From: Lentzea aerocolonigenes | GTDB taxonomy: Bacteria > Actinomycetota > Actinomycetes > Mycobacteriales > Pseudonocardiaceae | Assembly: GCF_000955955.1 (NCBI RefSeq) | Contig: NZ_JYJG01000223.1 | Coordinates: forward strand, 1-40,892 | Direction: 5' to 3' | DNA length: 40,892 nt | Shown here: positions 15,678 to 24,874 of the stretch, piece by piece | Layout of the letters: every line of letters starts with the position of its first letter | Position numbering within the stretch: the first letter of the stretch is position 1 | The notes under the pieces: generated by a model | What the model saw: only the letters and a program-made list of their open reading frames with translations | Database searches by the model: none | Told to the model about the DNA's origin: nothing | Program-made: the position numbers and the translations under genes

Positions 15678-17060
15678 ATGCCTGGCGTGTTCGTCAACTA
15701 CCGCACCGGAGACGGTGAATGGGCTGCTGCCCTGGTCAAGCGGGAGTTGAGCGCGCGCTTCGGTGCTGACCAGGTCTTCTACGCGAGCCAGTCCATCCGC
15801 CTGGGCGAGGACTTCTCCCGCGAGATCCTGAGCGGCCTGCGCCGCTGCGAGGTCCTGCTCGCCCTCATCGGCCCGCGCTGGTCAGCCGCCGTGGACCGCG
15901 AGGGCGTCCGCCGCCTCGAGAAAACCGACGACTGGGTCCGCCGCGAGATCACCGAGGCCTTCAACTGCGGCCTGCGCGTCATCCCGGTCCTCATGGACGG
16001 CATCGACCCGCTCACCGAGGCCGACCTGCCGGACGCCCTGAAGCGCCTCGCCCGCTGCCAGTACCTGCGCATTCACCACCGCAGCGACGACCTGGACCTC
16101 CCGCGCCTGGTGGACGAGCTCGTCGAGCTGGTGCCGGAACTGCTCAAGGGCCCGTCCAAGCCCGCCCGCGACATCCCCCCGGCCGTCGACGGCGAACTGC
16201 GCAGCCCGGTCACCGAGTTCCGCCGAGCCCTGGCCGAACCGGTCGGGCAAACGGTGACCGACCGCGTCCAGTCGGCCGCCTCGGCCGTGCTCGACCTGCT
16301 GGCCGAGTCCCGCTACCCGGCCAGCGGCCACCTGGACGACAGCGAGCTGCCCGCCGAGCTGGAGAAACGCCTCACCGGCTACGAGCACGACATGGCCCCA
16401 CTGCTGCGGCTGGTGGCCATCGGCGTCCGGTCCGGCGACCGCCGCCACGACGACCTGTGGACCACTCTGGCCGAACGCTTCCTGCGCCCGTCGCCACGCG
16501 ACCGCGGCGCCCAGGACGTGTGGGTCAACGCCGCGTCCTACCCGGCGTTGCTGCTGGTCTACGTGATCGGAGTAGCAGCCGTCGCGTCGGACCGCGAGGA
16601 CCTCGTCCACCGCCTGCTGTGCCAGACCTCGGTGGGCACGGACGGCCGGACCACACCGGTCCTGCGCGCCCTGGCACTGCGCAACGTCGTCGACCCGCGC
16701 CACGCGGCCGCACTTCCGTCGTGGGCCGGCACGCCGCCGCGTCAGGCGTTGAGCGTGCAACTGAGGCAGGTGTTGAGCAGGGTCTTCTTCAACGTCGTCG
16801 ACGGCAGCTCGTTCGAGTGGGCGTTCGCGGACTACGAGTTCCTGCGCAGCCTGCTGGAACTGCACGAGGGAGCCTTCTCGTCGCTGGGCGAGTTCGCCGT
16901 GCAGCTCGACCGCGACGACTCGGTCATCTACGAACGCAACCTCGCCCGGCTCAACGCGGACTCCGCCCTGCTCCGGGCGGGCGCGTTCGGCGGCGAGCCG
17001 GATCAGGTGGCCGCGGCCTGGCGCGAACTCCGCCAGGCCACCCGCGCCCGGTACTCCTGA
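15678..17060 (+). CDS. TIR-domain protein with unrecognised helical C-terminal domain
   Basis: A 460-residue protein. Residues 1 to about 140 form a bacterial TIR domain: VFVNYRTGDGEW (first strand/BB region), QVFYASQSIRLGEDF, CEVLLALIGPRWS, and DDWVRREITEAF, in which Trp86 and Glu90 fit the W-x-x-x-E position of NAD-cleaving TIRs. The remaining ~320 residues are helix-rich, with no family I can name and no transmembrane run. TIR effectors commonly degrade NAD in antiviral or toxin systems, and this one has the residues for it. ATG 15678 follows GAGAGGG (15663-15669). It stands alone on this strand and converges with the BLIP-II-like operon, 4 bp apart. Confidence 0.85.
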   Translation: MPGVFVNYRTGDGEWAAALVKRELSARFGADQVFYASQSIRLGEDFSREILSGLRRCEVLLALIGPRWSAAVDREGVRRLEKTDDWVRREITEAFNCGLRVIPVLMDGIDPLTEADLPDALKRLARCQYLRIHHRSDDLDLPRLVDELVELVPELLKGPSKPARDIPPAVDGELRSPVTEFRRALAEPVGQTVTDRVQSAASAVLDLLAESRYPASGHLDDSELPAELEKRLTGYEHDMAPLLRLVAIGVRSGDRRHDDLWTTLAERFLRPSPRDRGAQDVWVNAASYPALLLVYVIGVAAVASDREDLVHRLLCQTSVGTDGRTTPVLRALALRNVVDPRHAAALPSWAGTPPRQALSVQLRQVLSRVFFNVVDGSSFEWAFADYEFLRSLLELHEGAFSSLGEFAVQLDRDDSVIYERNLARLNADSALLRAGAFGGEPDQVAAAWRELRQATRARYS

Positions 17061-17064
17061 GTCG

Positions 17065-19671
17065 TCACTCGAGCAGAACCATGCTGAACATCGCACCGGC
17101 CGCGACCGCGAGCACGCCGCGGCGGTACTCGTCGGGCACCGCGGTCTCTCCCGCCATGTCGTGGCCCCAGGCGACCACGGAACCGTTCCCCTTCAACGCC
17201 AGGGTGTGCTCCCAGCTGGTGTGGACCGAGACGACCCCGCTCCGGGCATCGGGCGGGATCGCCTCCTCACCGCCGAGGTTGACACCCCAGCGCGCGAGCG
17301 ACCCGTCCGCCTTCAGCACGGCGGAGCGCTGACCTCCGGCGGCGATGGCCGTCACGTGGCCCTGGATCTCGGACGGCACCTTCATGAACGGCCAGTCGTC
17401 GTCGCCCCAGGAGATCACCGAGCCGTCCCTCTTGAGCGCCAGGCTGTGGGTGACACCGGCCGCGATCGCGATGACGCCGCTGTCGGCCTCTCGCGGCACG
17501 GAGATCTGGCCGTTCAGCTCGCTTCCCCACGCGATGACCGCGCCGCTCCTCTTGAGCGCCAGGCTGTGGCCGCCGCCGGCCGCGATGGCGATCACGTCAC
17601 TCATGGCCTGCGGCGGCACCGAGAGCTCACCCGGCACGTTGACACCCCAGGTGACCACGGAGCCGTCCGATCTCAGCGCGAGGTTGTGGCTGTGCCCCGC
17701 GGCGATGGCGACCACATCGCTGGTGGCCTCCTCAGGTACGTCCGTCTGCCCGAACGTGTTCTCGCCCCAGGCGAGGACAGTGCCATTGGCCTTGAGCGCC
17801 AGGCAATGCCCGAAGCCGGCCGCCATCGCGATCACACCGCTCAAGGCCGACGAGGGGACGTGCGTCTTGCCGCCGAACTCATCACCCCACACCGCGACGG
17901 CACCCCTGGCCACGGTGAGCTGCTGAGAGGCGTGGGCGGTCAGGGAACCTCGGGTGACGGTGAGCGAGACCGTGTAGATGCCCGGCGTGACGAACCGGTG
18001 GTCGAACTCGGCTGTGTCGGCGGTGGCCTCTGGCACGGCCGAGTCAGGTGACGTCACGGTCCACCGCCACTTCTCCGGTTGCCCGGTGGCGTCGGCGCGC
18101 AGACGCACCAGCTCACCGGCCACCGGCCGGGGCCGCTCGGCCTGGATCCGGGTGATGGCGGGCGCTGCTCCTGGCACGGCCACGGTCACCGCCGTCTCAG
18201 ACTGCGCCGACTGCCCGTTCCCGAGGGAGGCCTTGGCGCGGACGGTGAAGGTGCCCGCCCGCAGCCAGCGGTGGTGGACGGTGCTGCCCACCACGGCCGG
18301 GGAGTCGTCGCCGAACGTCCACGTGGTGATCGCGGTGCTGGGCGGCTGCAGGGCGATCGTCAGTTCGAACTCGTCGCCGATCACGCCCTGCACGCCGGGC
18401 CGGACGATGATCGACGCGGCGGGTGCCGGCGAGGGCCGGTTCGGGGGCTGCTCACCGGGCAGGTTCGTGCGGCCGGGGAGTCCCAGCCCCGAGTCCGGCT
18501 TGCGGTGGTCGATCTTCGTCACCGGCTCGGCCTGCTTACGCGGGTCTGGTGCGGGTTGCAGGTCACCCGCGGCGGGGCTCGCGCTGTACTTGGTGATCGT
18601 CCGGACGTCGCCCGCCAGGTCCAGCACCCCGGCGACCCTGCCGTTCGGGTCGTTGAAGAAGACGATGCCGTCCTGGACGACCAGCTCGAACCGGACCGGC
18701 CGGTCGAACAGCTGCCGCTCGGCGATCACCCGCGAGCCGGCGAGGTCGACGATGGTCGCCCGGCCGGTGGAGTAGTCGGGCACGATCGCGTTGTCGCCGA
18801 TCTGGATCGGCGTCCCGAGCTCGGCACCGGCGGAACCGACCCGCACGGGCGCGGCGCAGCCGGTGCCGAACCCGCACGAGACCAGCTCACCCCGGCTGCC
18901 CGTCGCGATGAGCACGCTAATCCGGTCGCTGGAAGCTCCTATCACGGTCGTGTCGTCGGCACGCACCTCGAGCCGGACCGACCGGGTCACCGCGCCGGTC
19001 TCGTGGTCGAGCAGTTCGGCTGTGCCGCGCTCGGGATCTACCAGCACCGGTTTGCCGCCGGCGATGGTGAGGCGTGCGGATTTCGTTGCGGTGGATCGGG
19101 TTCGTCGTTCGCCGTGGTCGAGCCAGACCAGGTCTCCGGTGGTGTCGTCGATTGCCCACACGCGGCCGTGTTCGTCGACCCCGGCGCTGCCCGGCCTGAT
19201 CGTCGTCGCCAGCCGCCGTGGTTCCCCTCTGGGCGTGAACCTGGTGGGGTCGACCTCGACGGTCATTCCACTGTGGACATCGACGACGTCCAGTGCGTCC
19301 GCGGTGGTCAGCACGACGAGTCCGTCGCTCGCGGGCAGCACTGGCACCGGTGCGGAGACTGCTTCGGTAGCGCCGTCGACGTGGTTCAGCCGGCCGGTCT
19401 TCCGGTTGAGCACGACGGCCGAGCCGCCTCGTTGGGCGACGGTCAGCGCCGTGTCCGCCTCGGCGACCGGTACGCGGGTCTTCACCTCGGCGGCGGCGCC
19501 GTCGACCAGGGTCACCTCGCCGGTCTGGCTGGAGGCCAGCCAGACGGTGCCGGACCGCATGCGCATCTGTGCGGCTTCATAACCCGGTCCCACCACGAGA
19601 ACGGCCGCGCCGATGGCGGCGACAGCGGTCAGTGCGGTCAGGAGGCGAGTGCGTCGCGTCAGCCGTGTCAT
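17065..19671 (-). CDS. Membrane-anchored propeller-PKD-BLIP-II-like protein, copy 1
   Basis: An 868-residue protein. There is one hydrophobic anchor (residues 10-30). A YVTN/SMP-like propeller (about 40-360) has repeated 'VWLASSQTGEVTLVDG' and 'VWAIDDTTGDLVWLDHG' elements and a Cys pair (SCGFGTGC). A Pro-rich linker (about 365-420) leads to PKD 1 (420-500, WTFGDDS ... HHRWLRAGTFTVR) and PKD 2 (503-588, FDHRFVTPGIYTVSLTV). The end is seven ~40-residue RCC1-type repeats (589-868; V-x-AWG ... VP-x-x-A-SGV-x-AIAAG-x-x-HSLALK-x-DGS) of BLIP-II type. ATG 19671 lies two bases after the upstream stop. Last gene of the operon, it is most like copy 2 at the N-terminus; its PKD and RCC1 parts diverge from both sisters. 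It probably acts outside the membrane. Confidence 0.82.
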   Translation of the reverse strand: MTRLTRRTRLLTALTAVAAIGAAVLVVGPGYEAAQMRMRSGTVWLASSQTGEVTLVDGAAAEVKTRVPVAEADTALTVAQRGGSAVVLNRKTGRLNHVDGATEAVSAPVPVLPASDGLVVLTTADALDVVDVHSGMTVEVDPTRFTPRGEPRRLATTIRPGSAGVDEHGRVWAIDDTTGDLVWLDHGERRTRSTATKSARLTIAGGKPVLVDPERGTAELLDHETGAVTRSVRLEVRADDTTVIGASSDRISVLIATGSRGELVSCGFGTGCAAPVRVGSAGAELGTPIQIGDNAIVPDYSTGRATIVDLAGSRVIAERQLFDRPVRFELVVQDGIVFFNDPNGRVAGVLDLAGDVRTITKYSASPAAGDLQPAPDPRKQAEPVTKIDHRKPDSGLGLPGRTNLPGEQPPNRPSPAPAASIIVRPGVQGVIGDEFELTIALQPPSTAITTWTFGDDSPAVVGSTVHHRWLRAGTFTVRAKASLGNGQSAQSETAVTVAVPGAAPAITRIQAERPRPVAGELVRLRADATGQPEKWRWTVTSPDSAVPEATADTAEFDHRFVTPGIYTVSLTVTRGSLTAHASQQLTVARGAVAVWGDEFGGKTHVPSSALSGVIAMAAGFGHCLALKANGTVLAWGENTFGQTDVPEEATSDVVAIAAGHSHNLALRSDGSVVTWGVNVPGELSVPPQAMSDVIAIAAGGGHSLALKRSGAVIAWGSELNGQISVPREADSGVIAIAAGVTHSLALKRDGSVISWGDDDWPFMKVPSEIQGHVTAIAAGGQRSAVLKADGSLARWGVNLGGEEAIPPDARSGVVSVHTSWEHTLALKGNGSVVAWGHDMAGETAVPDEYRRGVLAVAAGAMFSMVLLE
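17068..17907 (-). repeat. Seven tandem ~120-bp RCC1/BLIP-II-type repeats, copy 1
   Basis: Seven in-frame repeats of 40 residues (first 42, last 37), each carrying AWG or a variant, VP, SGV, AIAAG and LALK-x-DGS. They form one predicted seven-bladed propeller. Repeat length and motifs match BLIP-II rather than eukaryotic RCC1, whose blades are 51-68 residues. Confidence 0.8.
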
Positions 19672-19673
19672 GA

Positions 19674-22292
19674 TCAGTCGATCTCTTCCCGCAGCAGCAT
19701 GCTGAAACCGGAGCCGGCCGCGACGGCCACCACACCGCTGTTGTACTCGGCCGGTACCTGCGCCGCGCCCCCAGGCACAGGGCCCCATCCCAACGCTGTG
19801 CCGTCCGATTTCACCACCAAGGCGTGCTCCCAGTTGTAGTCCATCGCGACGACGACCGCGTCCTTCAGCGTCCGCGGCTTCATCAAGACGAAGCGGCCGG
19901 GGTCGCCCCAGTTGGCGAGCGAGCCGTTCTGCTTCAACGCCAGGCAAGCCTCCTCTCCCGCGGCGATTGCTCGCACACCACCGAGGACCCTGGCCGGTAC
20001 TGGCCCCTGACGATGCGACATCGTGTCGCCCCAGACGACGATGGAGCCGTCGGCTTTCAACGCCAGACTCGTCCTGGGCCCGGCCGCGATCGAGACCACA
20101 CCGCTCAGCGCCTCCTGCGGCACGGTCTCCAGCCCGAAGCCGCCGCCACCCCAGGTGACCACGGACCCGTCCGACTTCAACGCCAGGTTGTGCCCCCACC
20201 CGGCGGCGATCGCGACCACCCCGTGCCGGGCGCGTTCCGGCACGTCGGAGTTCCACCTCTCGCCGCCCCAGATGATGACCGAGCCGTCGGCTTTCAGCGC
20301 CAGACTGCGGTCCCAGGCGGCGACGATCGCGGTCACCCCGCTCCGCGCCTCGTCGGGCACAGTCGCCTGCCCCAGGTTGTCCCGCCCCCAGGCGACCACC
20401 TGGCCGTTCGCCTTCAACGCCAGTGCGTGACCGTTCCCCGCGTCGATCGCGATCACCCCGCTCCTGGCTTCCTGCGGAACGTCCAACTCGTGGGAGAAGT
20501 TCTCGCCGCCCCAGGCTTTGACGACACCTCTTCCCACGGTGAACTCCTGGGACGACTGCGCGGTCTGGGACCCTCGCGCGACCGTGAGCGCGACGGTGTA
20601 ATGGCCGGGTGCGGCGAACGCGTGGTCGAACTCGGCGGTCCGCGAGATCACTTCGGTTGCCGGTAGGCCTCGCCTGGTGACGGTCCACTCCCACCTGTCC
20701 GGCTTTCCGCCGGTGTCGGCGCTGAAGTGCACCGGCTCGCCGATCACCGGCTTCGGCCGCCGGACGTTGAGCGAGGTGATCCGTGGCGGGGCTCCTGGCG
20801 GGTCGACGGTCACCGTGGTCTCCGCCCCGACCTGCTTTCCCGCGTTGATGGTGGCGGTCGCGCGGACGGTGAACACCCCTGGTGCGGACCAGGAGTGCCG
20901 GACCGAACTGCCTGACGCTTCAGCGCCGTCGCCGAACGACCACCGGGTCGTGTTGCCGGACGCGGGCCGGAGCACGAGCACGATGGTCAGCTCGAACTCG
21001 TCGCCGACGACACCGCGGTCGCCGGGTTTGACCACGATGGACGCTGTGGGACCAGGAGCCGGCACGTCGGAACCAGGACGGTCGGTCTGCCGCGGCAGAC
21101 CGAGGCCGACCTTCGGCTGCTGCTGCCCGACCTTGGTGATGTCGTTGGCCCGCGTGGATCGGCCGGGTGTCGGCGAGGGATCCTGGGTGGCGGGTTTCCC
21201 GGTGTACTTGGTGATCGTCCGGACCTCGCCCCACAAGTCGAGCACCCCGGCCTTGGCACCGTTCGGATCGTTGAAGAAGACGATGCCGTCGCGGGTGATC
21301 ATCTCGAACCGGGTCGGCTGCTCGAACAGTTGCCGCTGGGCTACTACACGGGCTGCGGCGAGGTCCACGATCGTTGCCTGGCCGGTGGAGTTGTCAGGCA
21401 CCACCGCGTGGTTGCCGGATTCGACCGGTGCGCCGAGCTCGGCGCCCGCGGCACCGACCTGCACCGGTTCGGCGCAGGAGGCGGTGTCGAACGAGCACGA
21501 GATGAACGAGCCGCGGGACGGGATCGCGATCAGCAGCCGGGACGAGTCGGCGGAACCGCTGACGACCACCTCGTCGTCGGCATGCACGTCGAGCCGGACC
21601 GATCGGGCGACGGCACCGGTACCGGGGTCGAGCAGTTCGGCCGTGCCGTGCTCGGGATCGACCAGTACCGGCGTGCCGTTCGCGATCGTGAGGTGTCCGG
21701 ACTTCGTTGCGGTGGCTCGGTTTCGTCGTTCGCCGTGGTCGAGCCAGGCCAGGTCGCCGGTCGTGTCGTCGATCGCCCACACCCGGCCCCCGCCGTCGAC
21801 GACGACACTGCCGGACCTGATCGTCTCCGCCAGCCGTCGCGGTTCCCCTTTCGGCGTGAGCGATGCGGGGTCCACCTCGGCGGTCATTCCGTTGTGGACG
21901 TCGATCACGTGCAGCGCGCCTGGGGCGGTCAACACGACGAGTCCGTCGCTCGGAGGCAGCACGGCCACCGGTGGGGAGATCTGTTCGGTAGCGCCGTCGA
22001 CTTGGTTCAGCCGGCCGGTTTTCCGGTTGAGCACGATGGCCGAGCCACCTCGTTGGGCGACGGTCAGCGCCGTGCTCGCCTCGGCGACCGGTACGCGGGT
22101 CCTCACCTCGGCGGCGGCGCCGTCCACCATGGTCACCTCGCCGGTCTGGCTGGAGGCGAGCCAGACGGTGCCGGATCGCATCCGCGCTCGGGAGACCTCA
22201 TAACCGGGTCCCACCACGAGAACGGCTGCGGCGATCGCGGCGACAGCGGTCAGCGCGGTCAGGAGACGGGTACGTCGCGTCTGGGATGTCAT
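19674..22292 (-). CDS. Membrane-anchored propeller-PKD-BLIP-II-like protein, copy 2
   Basis: An 872-residue paralogue with the same order: anchor (about 10-30), YVTN-like propeller (about 40-365), Pro linker, two PKD domains, and seven RCC1-type repeats (from about residue 590, starting VVKAWGGENFSHELDVP). The propeller's N-terminal part is near-identical to copy 1 (GTVWLASSQTGEVTMVDG; QRGGSAIVLNRKTGRLN). The mid part is near-identical to copy 3 (VVSGSADSSRLLIAIPSRGS; PVQVGAAGAELG), as are the PKD domains and the first RCC1 blade. The sixth blade (KPRTLKDAVVVAMDYNWEH) is degenerate. ATG 22292 is two bases after the stop of copy 3, and its stop lies two bases before the ATG of copy 1. It ends REEID like copy 3. 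Confidence 0.82.
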   Translation of the reverse strand: MTSQTRRTRLLTALTAVAAIAAAVLVVGPGYEVSRARMRSGTVWLASSQTGEVTMVDGAAAEVRTRVPVAEASTALTVAQRGGSAIVLNRKTGRLNQVDGATEQISPPVAVLPPSDGLVVLTAPGALHVIDVHNGMTAEVDPASLTPKGEPRRLAETIRSGSVVVDGGGRVWAIDDTTGDLAWLDHGERRNRATATKSGHLTIANGTPVLVDPEHGTAELLDPGTGAVARSVRLDVHADDEVVVSGSADSSRLLIAIPSRGSFISCSFDTASCAEPVQVGAAGAELGAPVESGNHAVVPDNSTGQATIVDLAAARVVAQRQLFEQPTRFEMITRDGIVFFNDPNGAKAGVLDLWGEVRTITKYTGKPATQDPSPTPGRSTRANDITKVGQQQPKVGLGLPRQTDRPGSDVPAPGPTASIVVKPGDRGVVGDEFELTIVLVLRPASGNTTRWSFGDGAEASGSSVRHSWSAPGVFTVRATATINAGKQVGAETTVTVDPPGAPPRITSLNVRRPKPVIGEPVHFSADTGGKPDRWEWTVTRRGLPATEVISRTAEFDHAFAAPGHYTVALTVARGSQTAQSSQEFTVGRGVVKAWGGENFSHELDVPQEARSGVIAIDAGNGHALALKANGQVVAWGRDNLGQATVPDEARSGVTAIVAAWDRSLALKADGSVIIWGGERWNSDVPERARHGVVAIAAGWGHNLALKSDGSVVTWGGGGFGLETVPQEALSGVVSIAAGPRTSLALKADGSIVVWGDTMSHRQGPVPARVLGGVRAIAAGEEACLALKQNGSLANWGDPGRFVLMKPRTLKDAVVVAMDYNWEHALVVKSDGTALGWGPVPGGAAQVPAEYNSGVVAVAAGSGFSMLLREEID
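19677..20525 (-). repeat. Seven tandem ~120-bp RCC1/BLIP-II-type repeats, copy 2
   Basis: Seven blades of 39-42 residues. The consensus V-x-WG ... VP-x-x-A-SGV-x-AIAAG-x-x-x-SLALK-x-DGS is clear in blades 1-5 and 7. Blade 6 loses VP and SGV. Confidence 0.8.
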
Positions 22293-22294
22293 GG

Positions 22295-24874
22295 TCAGTC
22301 GATCTCTTCCAGCAGGACCAAGCTGAACAGCTGGCCGGCCGCGACGGACAGCACACCGCTGTTGTACTTGGGCGGCACGACCTGGATGTCATCGCCGGCG
22401 TCGCCCCACCCGACCGCGGTGCCGTCCGACTTCAGCGCCAAAGCGTGTTGCCCGTGGAAGTCCACCGCGGCGACACCGCTCATCGCTTCCTCCGGCACCC
22501 GCAACACCTTGGACTTACCGCCGCCCCAGCTGATCACCGAGCCGTCCTCCTTCAACGCCAGGCCCACGTTGAACCCCATGGCGAGTCCGCGTACGGCACC
22601 GGTGATCTCGGGCGGCGCCGGTGGTTCCCATCCCCAGGTGACGATGGAGCCGTCGGCCTTCAGCACGAGGCTTTTCTCTTCCCCCGCGGCGATCGCGACC
22701 ACATCACGCCGGGCCGCCGGCGGCACGTCCGACTCTCCGGCGATGCCACCCCAGGCGACGACGGTGTGATCCGACTTCAACGCCAGGCTGTGGTAAACCC
22801 CGGCGGAGATCGCGATGACGCCTTGCCGGGCCTCTGGTGGTATCTCCGAGTCCTCGGGGTCGATGCCCCACCCGATCACGGAGCCGTCGGCCTTCAACGC
22901 CAGACTGTGCTGCCCGGAGGCGGAGATCGCGACCACACCTGTCAACGCCCGCGAAGGCACAGTCACCGGCCGTTGGTCCCCGGGGTACTGGCCCCAGCCG
23001 ATCACCCGGCCGTCCGCCTTCAACGCCAGTGCGTGACCGTCCGCGGCGCTGATCGCGATCACACCGCTCTCGGCTTCCTTCGGCACGTCCAACTCGTGGG
23101 AGAAGTTCTCGCCGCCCCAGGCTTTGACGGCACCTCTTGCCACGGTGAACTGCTGGGATGCCTGCGCGATCTGGGATCCCTTCCTGACGGTGAGTGCCAG
23201 GGTGTAGCGGCCGGGTGTGGCGAACCTGTGGTCGAACTCGGCGGTCCCCGCGGTCACCTCTGGTGCGGGCTGATCTCGCCGGGTGACCGTCCACTCCCAG
23301 CTGTCGGGCTTCCAGGTGGTGGTAGAGGTGAAGTGCACCGACTCCCCGATCACCGGCTTCGGTCGCACGATGCTGAGAGCGGTGATCTGAGGCGGGGCTC
23401 CTGGCGCGTCGACGGTCACCGTCGTCTCCGCCTCGGCCCGCTTCCCCGTGTCGAAGGTGGCGGTCGCGCGGACCGTGAAGACGCCCGGCGCGGACCAGCT
23501 GTGCCGGACCGAGGAGCCGGACGCCTCGGTTCCGTCGCCGAACGTCCACCGTGTGGCGGTCTTGGCGGGGGACCTGAGTACCAAGGTCAGCTCGAATGCG
23601 TCTCCGGCCACACCGCGGTTGCCGGGCTGGACCGTGATGGACGCCTCGGGTGCCGGAGCCGTCAAGCCGGGCAGGCCGGTCTGACGCGGAAGTCCCAGGC
23701 CGTCGTTCGGCTTCTGCTGCCCGACCTTGGTCACGTCGTTCGTCCGCGTGGGCTGGCCGGGTGTCGGTGAGGGTTCGTGTGTGGCGGGGTTCTCTGCGTA
23801 CTTGGTGATTTTCCGGACGTCGCCCCACAGGTCGAGGACCCCGGCGGCGCTGCCGTTCGGGTCGTTGAAGAAGACGATGTTGTCGCGGATGATCATCTCG
23901 AAGCGGGTCGGCTGTTCGAACAGCTGGCGTTGGGCGATCACGCGTGATGTGGCGAGGTCCACGACCGTCGCTTGCCCGGTGGAGTGGTCGGGCACCACTG
24001 CGTGGTTGCCGGCTTCGACCGGTGTGCCGAGTTCGGCACCCACGGCGCCGACTTGCACTGGCTCGGCGCAGGAGCCGGTCTCGAACGAGCACGAGATGAG
24101 CGAGCCGCGGGACGGAATCGCGATCAGCAGCCGGGACGAGTCGGCCGAGCCGCTGACGACCACCTCGTCGTCCGCGCGGAGATCCGGGCGCAGGGATCGC
24201 CGGACAGCACCGGTTCCGGGGTCTAGCAGATCGGCCGTGCCGTGCTGGGGATCGACCAGCGCGGGCCGGCCCCGGGTGATGGTGAGGACCCCGTTCTTCG
24301 TCGTCGTGGCTCGGGTGTGTCGTTGCCCGTCGCTCAACCAGACCAGGTCGCCGGTCGTGTCGTCGATCGCCCACACCCGTCCCCCGCCGTCGACGACGAC
24401 GCTGCCCGGCCGGAGCGATTCGGCCAAGCGCTCGGGCTCGCCGCGCGGCGTCAGCGTCGCGGCGTCGACCGAGACGATTAGTCCACTGTGGACGTCTGCC
24501 ACCCGTGGTGCGTCCGGTGACGGCAGCACGACCAAGCCGTCGCTCGCCGGGAGGACGGGCACGGGTGAGGAGACCTGTTCGGTGGCGCCGTCGACCCGGC
24601 GCATCGCACCGGCCTCCGAGTCCAGGACGAGTGCGGCGCTGTTCTGCTGGGTCACCGTCAGCGCCGTGCCCGCGTCCGCTACCGGCACGCGGGCCTTGAC
24701 CTCGGCGGAGGCGCCGTCCACCAGTGTCGCCTCGCCGACCCGGCCGGATGCCAGCCAGACCGCGCCGGAGAACATCCGTTCCTGTGAGACCTCATAACCG
24801 GGTCCCACCACCAGAACGGCGGCGGCGAGCGCGGCGACGGCGGCGAGTGCGATCCGGACGTGTCCGGGCTTCAC
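22295..24874 (-). CDS. Membrane-anchored propeller-PKD-BLIP-II-like protein, copy 3
   Basis: An 859-residue protein, the first of the three paralogues in transcription order. The start is GTG 24872-24874, which overlaps the transglutaminase TGA (24871-24873) as GTGA; the longer frame to 24943 lies inside that gene. A hydrophobic anchor (VRIALAAVAALAAAVLVVGPG) leads to a propeller (GAVWLASGRVGEATLVDG), Pro linker, two PKD domains (WTFGDGTEASG ... SWSAPGVFTVRAT; FDHRFATPGRYTLALTV) and seven RCC1-type blades from residue ~582. The fifth blade is short (36 residues, Pro-rich EPPAPPEITG). It is more distant at the N-terminus than copies 1 and 2 are from each other. It is probably surface-displayed. 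Confidence 0.82.
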   Translation of the reverse strand: MKPGHVRIALAAVAALAAAVLVVGPGYEVSQERMFSGAVWLASGRVGEATLVDGASAEVKARVPVADAGTALTVTQQNSAALVLDSEAGAMRRVDGATEQVSSPVPVLPASDGLVVLPSPDAPRVADVHSGLIVSVDAATLTPRGEPERLAESLRPGSVVVDGGGRVWAIDDTTGDLVWLSDGQRHTRATTTKNGVLTITRGRPALVDPQHGTADLLDPGTGAVRRSLRPDLRADDEVVVSGSADSSRLLIAIPSRGSLISCSFETGSCAEPVQVGAVGAELGTPVEAGNHAVVPDHSTGQATVVDLATSRVIAQRQLFEQPTRFEMIIRDNIVFFNDPNGSAAGVLDLWGDVRKITKYAENPATHEPSPTPGQPTRTNDVTKVGQQKPNDGLGLPRQTGLPGLTAPAPEASITVQPGNRGVAGDAFELTLVLRSPAKTATRWTFGDGTEASGSSVRHSWSAPGVFTVRATATFDTGKRAEAETTVTVDAPGAPPQITALSIVRPKPVIGESVHFTSTTTWKPDSWEWTVTRRDQPAPEVTAGTAEFDHRFATPGRYTLALTVRKGSQIAQASQQFTVARGAVKAWGGENFSHELDVPKEAESGVIAISAADGHALALKADGRVIGWGQYPGDQRPVTVPSRALTGVVAISASGQHSLALKADGSVIGWGIDPEDSEIPPEARQGVIAISAGVYHSLALKSDHTVVAWGGIAGESDVPPAARRDVVAIAAGEEKSLVLKADGSIVTWGWEPPAPPEITGAVRGLAMGFNVGLALKEDGSVISWGGGKSKVLRVPEEAMSGVAAVDFHGQHALALKSDGTAVGWGDAGDDIQVVPPKYNSGVLSVAAGQLFSLVLLEEID
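22298..23131 (-). repeat. Seven tandem ~120-bp RCC1/BLIP-II-type repeats, copy 3
   Basis: Seven blades of 36-42 residues from AVKAWGGENFSHELDVP to the C-terminus. Blades 1-4 and 6-7 keep WG, VP or IP, and LALK or LVLK. Blade 5 is truncated between WG and the VRGLA strand. Confidence 0.8.

Noticed and set aside
17065..20694. A continuous 1209-codon minus-strand frame, suggesting a larger protein
   Set aside because: Its first third runs through the RCC1 region of the next gene in a different frame and has no start or ribosome site. The ATG at 19671 begins a TM anchor identical to that of copy 2.
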